Assembly (NCBI GenBank): GCA_026392155.1
Contig: JAPLCP010000054.1
Coordinates: 24,026-88,025 of the forward strand
DNA length: 64,000 nucleotides
Reading direction: 5' to 3'
From: Armatimonadota bacterium
Lineage (GTDB): Bacteria; Armatimonadota; Armatimonadia; Armatimonadales; Armatimonadaceae
Part shown: positions 50,387 to 58,826 of the stretch, in pieces
How positions within the stretch are numbered: position 1 is the stretch's first letter
Layout of the letters: every line of letters begins with the position of its first letter
Translations under genes and position numbers: made by a program
Notes under the pieces: generated by a model
The model's input: only the letters and a program-made list of their open reading frames with translations
Databases searched by the model: none
Told to the model about the DNA's origin: nothing

Positions 50387-52459
50387 CTAGAGCAGCCACG
50401 CTGTCTCTCCTTTCTTGAGGGTAAGCGTCACCGGCTTGCCCCCATGCCTCGGGGTGACTGTTACTGGCCCGTCCTTCACGGCATGCACCGCGATCAGTGG
50501 CTCGTTGGCAAAGACCACCGCATCGGTCTGGGTGTAGAGATGGACTTTCGCCGCACGGCAGGCTGCTCGGAGCGCCTCGGTGGTGACTCCCTTCTCGTCC
50601 ACGAAGACCAGCACCTTGCCGTTTGCTCGGCGCTCCAGCGCTATCCGTTGTGAGGTTGTCAAGACGACCAGCACCTTAGCCGGACACGTGCCTGCCAGCA
50701 CATCCGTGAGCAAGTACTGGCCGTAGGGCGCTCCGACCAGCCCGAGTGCCTTGCGCGTCGCGGAGAGCGGCGCGTTTTGGGTAGCGTTGGGAGAGAGCTG
50801 GTAGGCGGCGGTTTCGTCGAGAACCAGCGCTATCTCTGGTTTGAATGGAGTCGGGTGGGCGAGAAAGTAGTCGTCCCAGGCGGCGAATCGTCGTATCTCC
50901 TCCCAGAGCTTGGGATCGTCGAACCAGCCCGTGCCCGGAAGATCCATCCACCACGTGGCGTGGTTGCGGCAGGCGTTCTGTGCTAGATTGCGCCGTAACA
51001 CCCCAAGCGTGCCTTCGAGTGTGTCCGCGCCCGAGTCCCAGCCGGGGAAGGTTCGTTCTTTGGCGAGATATGTCCGCGTGTCGTCCTCGTTGAGCCAGAG
51101 CTTTCCTGCGGCGAGGACGCTCTCCGCGGCACTCATCACCGGGCCGACTCCGCCGATACTGCGCTCGAAGTAGGAAAACGGGCCACAGATAATATCCACT
51201 GCGGGCGAGGTGAGGAGCTTATGGAGTGCGTAGTGGCCGCTGTTGGCCGGGCCGCTGGGCATCGGGGCGAACTCGAAGCCGTAGCCGTAGAACAGCAGCG
51301 AGAGCTTCTTGCCCTTGCTGGCTTTTCGGACCGCGCTTGCCATCACCAGCGCGGCGTCGGCGATGGTCTCGGAGAGGAAGCGGTGGAAATCAACGACCGT
51401 GGGTGAGGGCGTTTTTGCCTTGCGCTCTGCGGGTGTGGGAACAGGCGCGGGCGGGAGCTTCTGCGCAGCTCGCCAGGCGTCCCAGGCAGTGCGATCACAG
51501 GCCGTGTAGCCTGGAAGTGCGCCGGTCCAGGAGTCCATCCAGAACCACTCGCCGGTGTTCTGGCCCGTCGGATGGTAGCCAATCATGCGCTCACCAAACG
51601 TCGCCTCAAGGTGCGTCACCAGCGCCGAAAGATGCTCCGCACCGTCCCGTTGGTAGGCCACCGACGCCGCGCTGGCCATCCCTCCGCCGTGGTCGCCGTC
51701 GTCCCAGCGCATGACATCATCAGGGTGGGACTTGAGCCAGTGTGGCGGGGGATAGACCCCAATACGAGGGAGTAGCAGTGCCTTAGGGTTGGCGGCCAGC
51801 ACACGCTCACAGGCGACATCGGAGGCCTGGAAATCTAGCGGCTCGCCGGGGGCTGGCCAGGGAAGCGCCACTTCAAAGCTGACAATATTCACCCCCACGC
51901 CGGCAGCGAGCTTGACCTGGCTCTCGAACTGCACCGACGGCCCCGCCAGAAACGTGTAGCTTGTCCCTGGCTGGTAGAGCGCGACCGTGAGGCTCCGCGC
52001 TGGAGTCGCCTCCGCACTCAGGCTGACTTGGTAGATCTTGCCCTTGGTGAGCTTTAGCTGGTGCTCGTGAAAGACGTGGAAGTCCGGCCACTCCTTGCCC
52101 GGTGGCGGCGCGACCACGTGAGCGACAAAGCCCCCCGCGCCAAACTCCACGTGGCTCTCCTCGGTCGGTGGCCAGACCTTCCACGCTGGCTCCGCTCCCA
52201 GCACGACCCGGCCTGAGCCTGCCTCAACAATGCGCACCCCGCGCACCCCGACCTTGCCTAGCTCACGACCAAAGCGAAAGTGGATCGTCCCCGTCTGGGT
52301 GGTAAGCGGCGCGACAAAGGAGAACGTAATCTCCCGCTCCGCCCCAATCGGGACCGGCGACGCGCTGGCTCCACCCCAGAAAAGCCGAGCCCGTGTCGGC
52401 TTACCATCCACTTCGATCCTGGGAACCCCGCCCACGGTTCGCACCCTTGCTGTCTTCAT
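50387..52459 (-). CDS. Putative glycoside hydrolase (GH42/GH-A clan-like)
   Basis: 690 residues, no signal peptide. It begins with a beta-sandwich domain, then a TIM-barrel region: GVNIVSFEVALPWPAPGEPL, IGYHPTGQNTGEWFWMD (Glu as acid/base candidate), LLFYGYGFEF, and LWLNEDDTRTYL (second Glu as nucleophile candidate), and later a flavodoxin-like trimerisation-type domain (EIALVLDETAAY, VLVVLTTSQRIAL). This order fits GH42-like beta-galactosidases. The start is 17 bases from the divergent isomerase gene, with TATAGT six bases before the ATG. Confidence 0.7.
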   Translation of the reverse strand: MKTARVRTVGGVPRIEVDGKPTRARLFWGGASASPVPIGAEREITFSFVAPLTTQTGTIHFRFGRELGKVGVRGVRIVEAGSGRVVLGAEPAWKVWPPTEESHVEFGAGGFVAHVVAPPPGKEWPDFHVFHEHQLKLTKGKIYQVSLSAEATPARSLTVALYQPGTSYTFLAGPSVQFESQVKLAAGVGVNIVSFEVALPWPAPGEPLDFQASDVACERVLAANPKALLLPRIGVYPPPHWLKSHPDDVMRWDDGDHGGGMASAASVAYQRDGAEHLSALVTHLEATFGERMIGYHPTGQNTGEWFWMDSWTGALPGYTACDRTAWDAWRAAQKLPPAPVPTPAERKAKTPSPTVVDFHRFLSETIADAALVMASAVRKASKGKKLSLLFYGYGFEFAPMPSGPANSGHYALHKLLTSPAVDIICGPFSYFERSIGGVGPVMSAAESVLAAGKLWLNEDDTRTYLAKERTFPGWDSGADTLEGTLGVLRRNLAQNACRNHATWWMDLPGTGWFDDPKLWEEIRRFAAWDDYFLAHPTPFKPEIALVLDETAAYQLSPNATQNAPLSATRKALGLVGAPYGQYLLTDVLAGTCPAKVLVVLTTSQRIALERRANGKVLVFVDEKGVTTEALRAACRAAKVHLYTQTDAVVFANEPLIAVHAVKDGPVTVTPRHGGKPVTLTLKKGETAWLL

Positions 52460-52464
52460 GGAGG

Positions 52465-52471
52465 TACTATA
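52465..52471. promoter_or_regulatory. Overlapping divergent -10 boxes for two leaderless genes
   Basis: The two start codons are 17 bases apart. TACTAT (52465-52470) lies six bases before the plus-strand ATG at 52477, and its reverse partner TATAGT (52466-52471) lies six bases before the minus-strand ATG at 52459. Each -35 region would fall in the coding sequence of the other gene, so RNA polymerase cannot occupy both at once. Confidence 0.6.
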
Positions 52472-52476
52472 CCCTC

Positions 52477-53295
52477 ATGAAAATCGCACTGCAGCTCGGG
52501 CTGATTCCGGGCCCGACCACGGCGGCGAAGGCGAAGTGGGCGCACGACAATGGGGTGGAGGGCCTGGAGCTGGGGGTCTGGGGTGGGGGACTGGAAAAAT
52601 GCCTGCGCGATGCCGAGGCGATCAACGGGCTTGTGCCTATCTCCAGTGTCTGTGGCAACGCCGACCCTGACGGCAATCCGTGCTTTGACTTCCTCGACCC
52701 CGACAAAGAGAGGCGGCGCAAGGCCATAGAAGGCAGCAAGGAGCTGCTAAAATTCTGCGGCGAGGTCGGTGCGGCGGGGCAGATCGTCCCGCCGATCTTT
52801 GGTGGCCCGAAGGTCCCTGATCTCTCGCCCTACAAGACCGCCATCGAGCTGGAAGACGGCCTGATGGTCGCCGCACTGCAAGAGCTTGCGCCCCACGCGG
52901 CGGCACACAACACGCGCTTTCTGCTGGAGCCGCTGAATCGCTATGAGCAGCACTATCTGCGAAGGCTTGCCGATGCGCAGCGCGTCATCGAGCGCGCGGG
53001 CGCCCCCGAAGGCGTCGGGATTCTCGCCGATCTCTTCCACATGCATATCGAGGAGACAAGCTCCCCGCAAGCACTTCGGGATGCTGCTAAGTATGTCTAT
53101 CACTTACACCTCGCCGACAACACGCGCCATGAGCCAGGAACGGGCGACATTGACTTTGTCGCTGCGTTTCGTGTGCTGAGTGAGCTAAACTTCGCTGGCT
53201 GGCTTGCTTATGAGTGTAGCATTAGTGGGGAAGACAAAGCCGCCAGTCTTGCCAAGAGCTTGGCGTTTGTTCGTGACTGCCTCACCAAAAAATAA
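52477..53295 (+). CDS. Sugar phosphate isomerase/epimerase (hydroxypyruvate isomerase-like)
   Basis: 272 residues from the ATG at 52477. Xylose-isomerase-like TIM barrel: GVEGLELGVWGGGLEKCL, then Glu in FLLEPLNRYEQHYL, Asp/His in ILADLFHMHIEE, His in VYHLHLADNTRHEPGTGDID and a final Glu in LAYECSI. This order of metal ligands matches Hyi/D-tagatose 3-epimerase-like enzymes. Divergent from the glycosidase gene and sharing its promoter, so the isomerase probably processes the sugar released. Confidence 0.85.
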   Translation: MKIALQLGLIPGPTTAAKAKWAHDNGVEGLELGVWGGGLEKCLRDAEAINGLVPISSVCGNADPDGNPCFDFLDPDKERRRKAIEGSKELLKFCGEVGAAGQIVPPIFGGPKVPDLSPYKTAIELEDGLMVAALQELAPHAAAHNTRFLLEPLNRYEQHYLRRLADAQRVIERAGAPEGVGILADLFHMHIEETSSPQALRDAAKYVYHLHLADNTRHEPGTGDIDFVAAFRVLSELNFAGWLAYECSISGEDKAASLAKSLAFVRDCLTKK

Positions 53296-53348
53296 TTGTC
53301 ACATTTTGTCTTGCTCTGACGTCTCTTATTACAGAGGAGAATTTTCCG

Positions 53349-54650
53349 ATGAAAGCGTTTTTAGCAACAGCTCTACTACTCATGGCCCCCGCGGCATTTG
53401 CACAGACGTTCTCGGCTACGCCGCCGCTGGCGCAGTCGCGTGCGGATGTTTTTGATTGGCGTGAGACTCCGCGCAACCAGCCAATTCCTATCGTCCGAGC
53501 GGTCTTCGACTCGAATGGCTACTTACTGACCGATGAGAATGGACAGATGATCTCGGTGCCATTCTCTGGGAATCTCTATGCGATGCAGTTTGGCAAGACC
53601 AATAGCGCGATGTACTTTGTCAATGAAGGCAATAATGTCCCCACTCTCTACTTGCCCGATAATGGTTTCTTGGAGAATGCGGCAGTTGCCAACGGGCGCT
53701 GGTTCCCTTTCCCGCAGCGCTACTTCTACACCCGACCCGTCTACATGGGACTAGCGCCAAGCTGGGATGCTTACTGTGGCATGGGCTGGTTTCCAGGGAT
53801 GACGGTCTTTGGTGGCTACTGGGGCAACCAGCCCTGGCGTAGTGGGATCGTCTACTCTCCCATGTCGTGCCTGACAATCTCGGTGGGCAACCGCTTCTGG
53901 AACAACTGGGACGACTACTGTGGTTTCTGGCCGGGAGCCGGGATTCGCCCTATCGTGATCCGCGACACACGTCCGATCTTTGTGGATCAGCGAAATCGCT
54001 GGGATGGCTCCCGCGACAGTATCCGCGACAAAGACTGGGATCGTGGTCGCCCGACATTTCGGCAGCCCTCACGTCCTGGCTTTCAGGCACCCGCACGGTT
54101 TAGTGAGGAGCGCGCCCAAGGCCAGGGAAGCTCAGATCGCTTCAACTATGGCACGACACCCAACGCGACCCGTGGAGGGAATACTTCGGTCTTTGGCGGC
54201 GGGACGAACCCGGGAGGGAGCCGCGAGTATGAGTCCAAGCGTCCCACGGCGCAGCCCTTTGTTCCTAACATGACCCCCAGCCGTCCTAGCACGGGGGGAT
54301 TCACCCCGCCAAACAGTGGCGGTTCGCGCGAGCGCGAGTCTGGCCGCCCTGGTACCTCGACCACACCTGGGTACTCGGTTCCCAACATGACCCCCGTACG
54401 CCCTGGCGGAACGCCATCTAACGGAAATGGGAGCCCCTTCCCCTCACGAGAGTCGCGTGAGATGCGCGGCGGCTTTACCCCGCCCAGCGGTGGCACCAGC
54501 CCCAGCTTTGGTAGGGGAAACGACTCGCGCCCGACGGGCCGTACCTACGAGCCCTCGCGTGAGTCCCGAAGCTCCGCAGGCTCCAGCTCGACGGGTTCTT
54601 CCCGATCCAGTGGCTCCTCCAGCCGCTCCCGGGAGCGCGGCAAAGGCTAG
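53349..54650 (+). CDS. Secreted low-complexity protein
   Basis: 433 residues with a signal peptide (MKAFLATALLLMAPAAFAQ) and a GAGGAG ribosome site. Residues 20-220 form a Trp/Tyr/Phe-rich domain (GYWGNQPWRSGIVYSPMSCL, NRFWNNWDDYCGFWPGAGIR). From ~250 to the end it is an Arg/Gly/Ser/Pro-rich disordered tail with an internal duplication (PNMTPSRP..., PNMTPVRP...; GGSREYES, GGSRERES). No family was recognised; a cell-surface or matrix protein is likely. Confidence 0.75.
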   Translation: MKAFLATALLLMAPAAFAQTFSATPPLAQSRADVFDWRETPRNQPIPIVRAVFDSNGYLLTDENGQMISVPFSGNLYAMQFGKTNSAMYFVNEGNNVPTLYLPDNGFLENAAVANGRWFPFPQRYFYTRPVYMGLAPSWDAYCGMGWFPGMTVFGGYWGNQPWRSGIVYSPMSCLTISVGNRFWNNWDDYCGFWPGAGIRPIVIRDTRPIFVDQRNRWDGSRDSIRDKDWDRGRPTFRQPSRPGFQAPARFSEERAQGQGSSDRFNYGTTPNATRGGNTSVFGGGTNPGGSREYESKRPTAQPFVPNMTPSRPSTGGFTPPNSGGSRERESGRPGTSTTPGYSVPNMTPVRPGGTPSNGNGSPFPSRESREMRGGFTPPSGGTSPSFGRGNDSRPTGRTYEPSRESRSSAGSSSTGSSRSSGSSSRSRERGKG

Positions 54651-54725
54651 CGGATTTTGTGGATTGTCAGGGAGGGCAGGGCAAATCGCTCTGCCCTCTT
54701 TTTCGTTTGTGTGAGCATCGCCGGG

Positions 54726-54731
54726 TATACT
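54726..54731 (+). promoter_or_regulatory. -10 box of a leaderless promoter (acidic protein)
   Basis: TATACT, six bases before the GTG at 54738, which decides the start of that gene. Confidence 0.5.
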
Positions 54732-54737
54732 ACTGGC

Positions 54738-55412
54738 GTGAGTGACCAATCTCCCCCTCCCGACGATTTTTCCGACGCTGAGTCTTTTACGCCCCAGATC
54801 CCGCTTCTCGCAACCCTTCCCGAGCCGCTCTACACGATCTGCTATGAGTACGGGACACCGTTTTCTCATGGGCCGATTGGCCAGGAGATCGGATGGGCCT
54901 TCCCCAACGCCGAGCTCGCCGAGAGTGCGATTGAAGCGGCGATTGAGCAAGAGCCCGACTCAGGCGCACTCCATGTTGCCCTCGTCACCCGTGAGGAGCT
55001 CGCCGACCGGTTTCCCGCCGTGCTCTTCTTCGACGAAGACGAAAACATCTGGCTTCATTTGCTTTTGGATCAAGAGCCACTCGAAGACCCCGGCGACACG
55101 CCGCTCCCCGATGAGCCTTATGCCCTGTTTGTCGCGGGCGGTGGCATTGATCGCTATCTGGAAGAGCCGCGTGAGGGCGACTGGGTAGTGCACCATGATG
55201 AAGACGACGATATTGACTATGTTCTCTTTTTCGAGGACTTAGATACCGCCGAGCAGATCCTCGCCGAGTTTATCGAAGCCAGTGGCGATCATGCCGAAGT
55301 CCGCCGCACCCGCGCCGATACCCTCACAGAAGAACAAGGGGTTCGCTACTACCACGCCAGCGGCCACATCGAAGACCTCCCCCGAAAAGAATACCTCCGC
55401 CGCTGCCGCTGA
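54738..55412 (+). CDS. Acidic hypothetical protein
   Basis: 224 residues from the GTG at 54738, chosen because TATACT ends six bases before it and upstream reading has no sense. It is strongly acidic (many Asp/Glu, for example FFDEDENIWLHLLLDQEPLE and HHDEDDDIDYVLFFEDLD). Two similar halves may be present (AELAESAIEAAIEQEPDSGA and LDTAEQILAEFIEASGDHAE), suggesting a duplicated small fold. No membrane segment. Its last 21 bases, including the stop, are the left copy of the direct repeat that brackets the toxin-antitoxin cassette. Confidence 0.72.
   Translation: MSDQSPPPDDFSDAESFTPQIPLLATLPEPLYTICYEYGTPFSHGPIGQEIGWAFPNAELAESAIEAAIEQEPDSGALHVALVTREELADRFPAVLFFDEDENIWLHLLLDQEPLEDPGDTPLPDEPYALFVAGGGIDRYLEEPREGDWVVHHDEDDDIDYVLFFEDLDTAEQILAEFIEASGDHAEVRRTRADTLTEEQGVRYYHASGHIEDLPRKEYLRRCR
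55392..55412. repeat. Left copy of the 21-bp direct repeat bracketing the toxin-antitoxin cassette
   Basis: Identical to 56063-56083 over 21 bases. Here it encodes the terminal YLRRCR and the stop codon of the acidic protein. Confidence 0.85.
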
Positions 55413-55448
55413 GAAGACACGATAAAATAGGCTTTGAGGACGATGCAA

Positions 55449-55634
55449 ATGCCTGAATCAACCAATCTGACTGCGGAACGTGACGCAATAACTCTCCCCG
55501 CTGATCATCCGTTAGCTGCCGTTTTTGGTAAGCGCAAGGATGATCCTATGCTAGAGCGAGTTGCCGATGCTGTGGAGCGTCATCGCCGAAAGCTGCAGCT
55601 ACAAGAGGAAAAAGCAACCGAGCGTGCCAAGTAG
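55449..55634 (+). CDS. Antitoxin-like small protein
   Basis: 61 residues from the ATG at 55449, with GAGGA eight bases upstream; a TAAAAT box at 55423 may be the promoter. Start: MPESTNLTAERDAITLPADH; the end is a charged helix (RHRRKLQLQEEKATERAK). It overlaps the PIN toxin gene by 11 bases, the usual antitoxin-first order. No DNA-binding fold is certain, though the short N-terminal part could be an AbrB- or RHH-like strand. Confidence 0.72.
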   Translation: MPESTNLTAERDAITLPADHPLAAVFGKRKDDPMLERVADAVERHRRKLQLQEEKATERAK

Positions 55635-56061
55635 AGGTTTTCTATTGGATACCAATATGGTTCGCCTGATTCAGGCAGGTAACGCTGCCGTCTTAAGCTA
55701 CCTTGTTGCGATTCCAGCAGATCGTATTTGGTTGAGTTCCATTGCCGCCGAGGAAATTCTCGCTGGCCTTTTGGCGAATATCAACCGTGCTCGAACAAGA
55801 AAGCCTCCCTTCCGTTTAGGAGAAGCCCACTCTGATCTGGCGAAGAACCTGGAAGATCTTCGGTGGTTTTCTATTCTTGCCTACTCCGAAGAAGCCGAGA
55901 CAATCTTCCAAGACTTTTCTCCCGCATCTAAGCGCACCGGTTCGCAGGACTGCCGAATCGCCGCTCAGGCTCTTTCCGAAAACTTGGTTGTAGTGACACG
56001 CAATCTTACGGACTTTGAGACCATCGGTGTTGCCTGTGTAGACTGGTCAAGGTCTGAATGA
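55624..56061 (+). CDS. PIN-domain toxin (VapC-like ribonuclease)
   Basis: 145 residues from the GTG at 55624. PIN acids: Asp9 in FLLDTNMVRL, Glu44 in IAAEEILAG, Asp109 in GSQDCRIAAQAL and Asp130 in TRNLTDFETI. VapC toxins cleave tRNA or rRNA in an Mg-dependent manner when the antitoxin is lost. The stop overlaps the next start (ATGA). Both cassette genes look less GC-rich than their neighbours and lie between perfect 21-bp repeats. Confidence 0.88.
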   Translation: MPSRGFLLDTNMVRLIQAGNAAVLSYLVAIPADRIWLSSIAAEEILAGLLANINRARTRKPPFRLGEAHSDLAKNLEDLRWFSILAYSEEAETIFQDFSPASKRTGSQDCRIAAQALSENLVVVTRNLTDFETIGVACVDWSRSE

Positions 56062-56750
56062 GTACCTCCGCCGCTGCCGCTGACTCCCCGATGCGCCGCT
56101 ACGGGGCGTTTGGTTTACTGGCACTTGCGTGTGGTTATCTGGCGTGGCGAGATCAGAGCGTGCTTTGGGGCTGGCTGGCGTTTAGTTTCCTAGCGGTCTG
56201 CGCGGCGTACTTCAAAGCCGGGCCGAGGCTTTTTGGCAAGCGTTTGGACGGTTCTACTGCTCTTTCGGCGCTCCTTCTCTGGCTCCCGTATTTTTTGCTA
56301 ACGTGGGGCATCTGGTACCTGGCTCGTCTCGTTAAACGTAAACCACACGCCCATGAGATCGTCCCCGATCTCTGGCTCGGAGCTTGGCCCAATACGGCGA
56401 AGCGGCTCCCACCAAACACGGCGCTCATCGTAGACCTCACCGCAGAGTTCCCACGAAAAGCCAAAGTTGGGGAGTATCTCTGTCTGCCCACGCTCGACGC
56501 CGACGCACCCACGCCCGAAGCGCTACAAACCGCTATCGCCGCTATCCAAGCCTCCTCTGGCCCCGTCTATGTCCACTGCGCCGCCGGGCATGGCCGCTCT
56601 GCCACGATAGTTGCTGCTGTCTTAATTACACGCGGACTCGCCAGAGATGCAGACGAAGCGGAAGCCCAAATGCAGAAAATTCGACCTGGTGTACGCCTCA
56701 CGCCACCCCAGCGCCGCTTGCTCTTTCATTCTTTCCCATCTGTCCCATGA
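56058..56750 (+). CDS. Membrane-anchored dual-specificity phosphatase-like protein
   Basis: 230 residues. Three hydrophobic helices in the first 90 residues (FGLLALACGYLAW, WGWLAFSFLAVCAAYF, ALLLWLPYFLLTWGIWYL), then a DSP/PTP-like domain: VPDLWLGAWPNTA, ALIVDLTAEFP, and the P-loop HCAAGHGRSAT with Cys174 and Arg180 (CX5R). Asp147/149 is the likely general acid. The first ten residues come from the right copy of the direct repeat; the original start was probably the ATG at 56091. Confidence 0.83.
   Translation: MSTSAAAADSPMRRYGAFGLLALACGYLAWRDQSVLWGWLAFSFLAVCAAYFKAGPRLFGKRLDGSTALSALLLWLPYFLLTWGIWYLARLVKRKPHAHEIVPDLWLGAWPNTAKRLPPNTALIVDLTAEFPRKAKVGEYLCLPTLDADAPTPEALQTAIAAIQASSGPVYVHCAAGHGRSATIVAAVLITRGLARDADEAEAQMQKIRPGVRLTPPQRRLLFHSFPSVP
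56063..56083. repeat. Right copy of the 21-bp direct repeat bracketing the toxin-antitoxin cassette
   Basis: Identical to 55392-55412. It lies 671 bases from the left copy and now encodes STSAAAAD of the phosphatase N-terminus. Confidence 0.85.
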
Positions 56751-56756
56751 AGCGGG

Positions 56757-56762
56757 TACAAT
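56757..56762 (+). promoter_or_regulatory. -10 box of a leaderless promoter (prolyl oligopeptidase)
   Basis: TACAAT, seven bases before the ATG at 56770. Confidence 0.55.
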
Positions 56763-56769
56763 AATTACC

Positions 56770-58818
56770 ATGCAGAACCTGATGCCTCCTGTGGCGACAA
56801 TTGTCCCGACTACCCACACGATCCACGGCGATACCCGCACCGATAACTATCGCTGGTTGCAAGATAAGACCAGCGCCGAGGTGATTGCCTATCTCAATGC
56901 CGAGAATGACTACACCAAGTCCGTGATGGAGCCGACCGAGGCGCTTCAGAAAACGCTCTACGATGAGATGCTCTCTCGGATTCAGGAGACCGATCTCTCC
57001 GTGCCCTACAAATACGGCGACTGGCTCTACTATGTCCGCACCGAAGAGGGCAAGCAGTACCCGATCTACTGCCGCAAGCAAGGCGATGAGTGCACTGAAG
57101 TCGTGACTTTAGATGTGAATGTACTGGCGGAAGGCGAGAAGTTTATGTCCGTCGGGGCCTATGCCATCTCCGATGATGGCAATCTGCTGGCCTACACCAC
57201 CGATAACACGGGCTTTCGTGAGTACACGCTCCGCATCAAGAACTTACAGACCGGCGAGCTGCTGCCTGATGTGATCGAGAAAGTGGATGGCGTGAGCTGG
57301 GCGGCGGACAGCAAGACTCTCTTCTATGTGACCGAGGACGAGACCAAGCGTCCCCATGAGATCTATCGGTACGTCATTGGCTCCCCCGCGAGCGGGGGCG
57401 GGGGGGGCACGCTGATCTACGCGGAACCAGATGCACTCTACCGCGCCTTTGCCTACCGCTCACGCGACAAGAAGTTTCTCTTTGTGGGCTCAGCCTCTTC
57501 GACAACGACGGAGCTTCACTACTTAGAGACGGACAATCCCACCGGTGAGCTGACCGTGATCCTGCCGCGTGAAGAGAACCATGAGTACTACGCCGAGCAT
57601 CGTGACGGGCTCTTCTATCTGCGTACCAACAAAGATGCCCTGACCTTTAAGCTGATCGCCACACCCGTGAGCGCCCCGGAGCCGCTGCACTGGAGCGACG
57701 TGATTCCCTACCGTCCTGAGGTTGGCCTCGAAGACTTCGATCTCTTCTCCGGGCACCTGGTCGCCAGCGAGCAGGCCGACGGGCTCCCGCAGCTTCGGGT
57801 TCTTGACTTTTCCACCGGCGACGAGCACACGATCAACTTCCCAGAACCGACCTACAGTGCCTCCAGTGATGTCAATCGCGAGTTTGACACCACGATTTTC
57901 CGGTTTCGGTACTCGTCGCTGGTAACGCCCTTGTCGGTGTTTGACTACGATCTTAGCTCTCGTGAACGGACTCTGCTGAAAGAGACTCCCGTGCCCGGTG
58001 GCTGGGATCGGACGCAGTATGTCAGTGAGCGGCTCTTTGCCACGGCGGGCGATGGAACCAAGATTCCCCTCTCGATTGTCCGGCATAAAGACACACCCGT
58101 GGATGGGACGGCAGCGTGTGTCCTCTATGGCTACGGCTCGTATGGAATCATCATGCCTGCCTCATTCCGCACCGGGATTTTCTCACTACTGGATCGAGGC
58201 GTGGTCTATGCCATCGGGCATATCCGAGGTGGCGGTGAGTACGGCAAGCCCTGGCACGATGCGGCCAAGCTAATGTTCAAGAAAAACACCTTCACGGACT
58301 TCATTGCCTGCGCCGATTTTCTGGTGGAGCAGGGCCACGCGGATCGTGAGAAGCTGGCGATCATGGGAGGAAGCGCAGGAGGGCTGCTGATGGGAGCGGT
58401 CGTCAATCTACGCCCCGATGTTGCCAAGCTCTGCCTGAGCTACGTCCCGTTTGTGGACGTCATCAACACGATGCTGGACGACACCCTGCCTTTAACGGTA
58501 GGCGAGTATCTGGAGTGGGGCAACCCCAACGAGCCCGAGGCCTACGCCTACATGAAGTCCTACAGCCCGTATGATCAGCTCGAAGCCAAGCCCTACCCGA
58601 CGATGCTCGTCAAGACAAGCCTCAACGACTCGCAGGTGATGTACTGGGAGCCTGCTAAGTACGTCGCCAAGCTCCGCACGCTCAAAACCGACTCGAACCC
58701 GCTCCTTCTGCACTGCAACATGGACGCGGGCCACGGGGGGGCATCCGGTCGCTACGACGCCCTCACCGAAGCCGCTTTCGACTACGCATTTCTGCTCACA
58801 CAGCTCGGACTGGTTTAG
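56770..58818 (+). CDS. Prolyl oligopeptidase family serine peptidase (S9A)
   Basis: 682 residues from the ATG at 56770. It lacks a signal peptide, so it is probably cytosolic and cleaves short peptides after proline. The seven-bladed propeller takes residues ~70-410; the hydrolase domain has YGYGSYGIIMPASF, Ser535 in MGGSAGGLLMGAVV, Asp620 in TSLNDSQVMYWEP and His655 in DAGHGGASGRYD. A short GC-rich palindrome at 57383 encodes SPASGGGGG in a propeller loop without breaking the frame. Leaderless promoter likely. Confidence 0.94.
   Translation: MQNLMPPVATIVPTTHTIHGDTRTDNYRWLQDKTSAEVIAYLNAENDYTKSVMEPTEALQKTLYDEMLSRIQETDLSVPYKYGDWLYYVRTEEGKQYPIYCRKQGDECTEVVTLDVNVLAEGEKFMSVGAYAISDDGNLLAYTTDNTGFREYTLRIKNLQTGELLPDVIEKVDGVSWAADSKTLFYVTEDETKRPHEIYRYVIGSPASGGGGGTLIYAEPDALYRAFAYRSRDKKFLFVGSASSTTTELHYLETDNPTGELTVILPREENHEYYAEHRDGLFYLRTNKDALTFKLIATPVSAPEPLHWSDVIPYRPEVGLEDFDLFSGHLVASEQADGLPQLRVLDFSTGDEHTINFPEPTYSASSDVNREFDTTIFRFRYSSLVTPLSVFDYDLSSRERTLLKETPVPGGWDRTQYVSERLFATAGDGTKIPLSIVRHKDTPVDGTAACVLYGYGSYGIIMPASFRTGIFSLLDRGVVYAIGHIRGGGEYGKPWHDAAKLMFKKNTFTDFIACADFLVEQGHADREKLAIMGGSAGGLLMGAVVNLRPDVAKLCLSYVPFVDVINTMLDDTLPLTVGEYLEWGNPNEPEAYAYMKSYSPYDQLEAKPYPTMLVKTSLNDSQVMYWEPAKYVAKLRTLKTDSNPLLLHCNMDAGHGGASGRYDALTEAAFDYAFLLTQLGLV
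57383..57398. repeat. GC-rich palindrome inserted in frame in the prolyl oligopeptidase gene
   Basis: CCCCCGC / GCGGGGG with a two-base loop, followed by a further G run. It encodes a small glycine-rich loop insert. Confidence 0.6.
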
Positions 58819-58826
58819 GTTTCACT

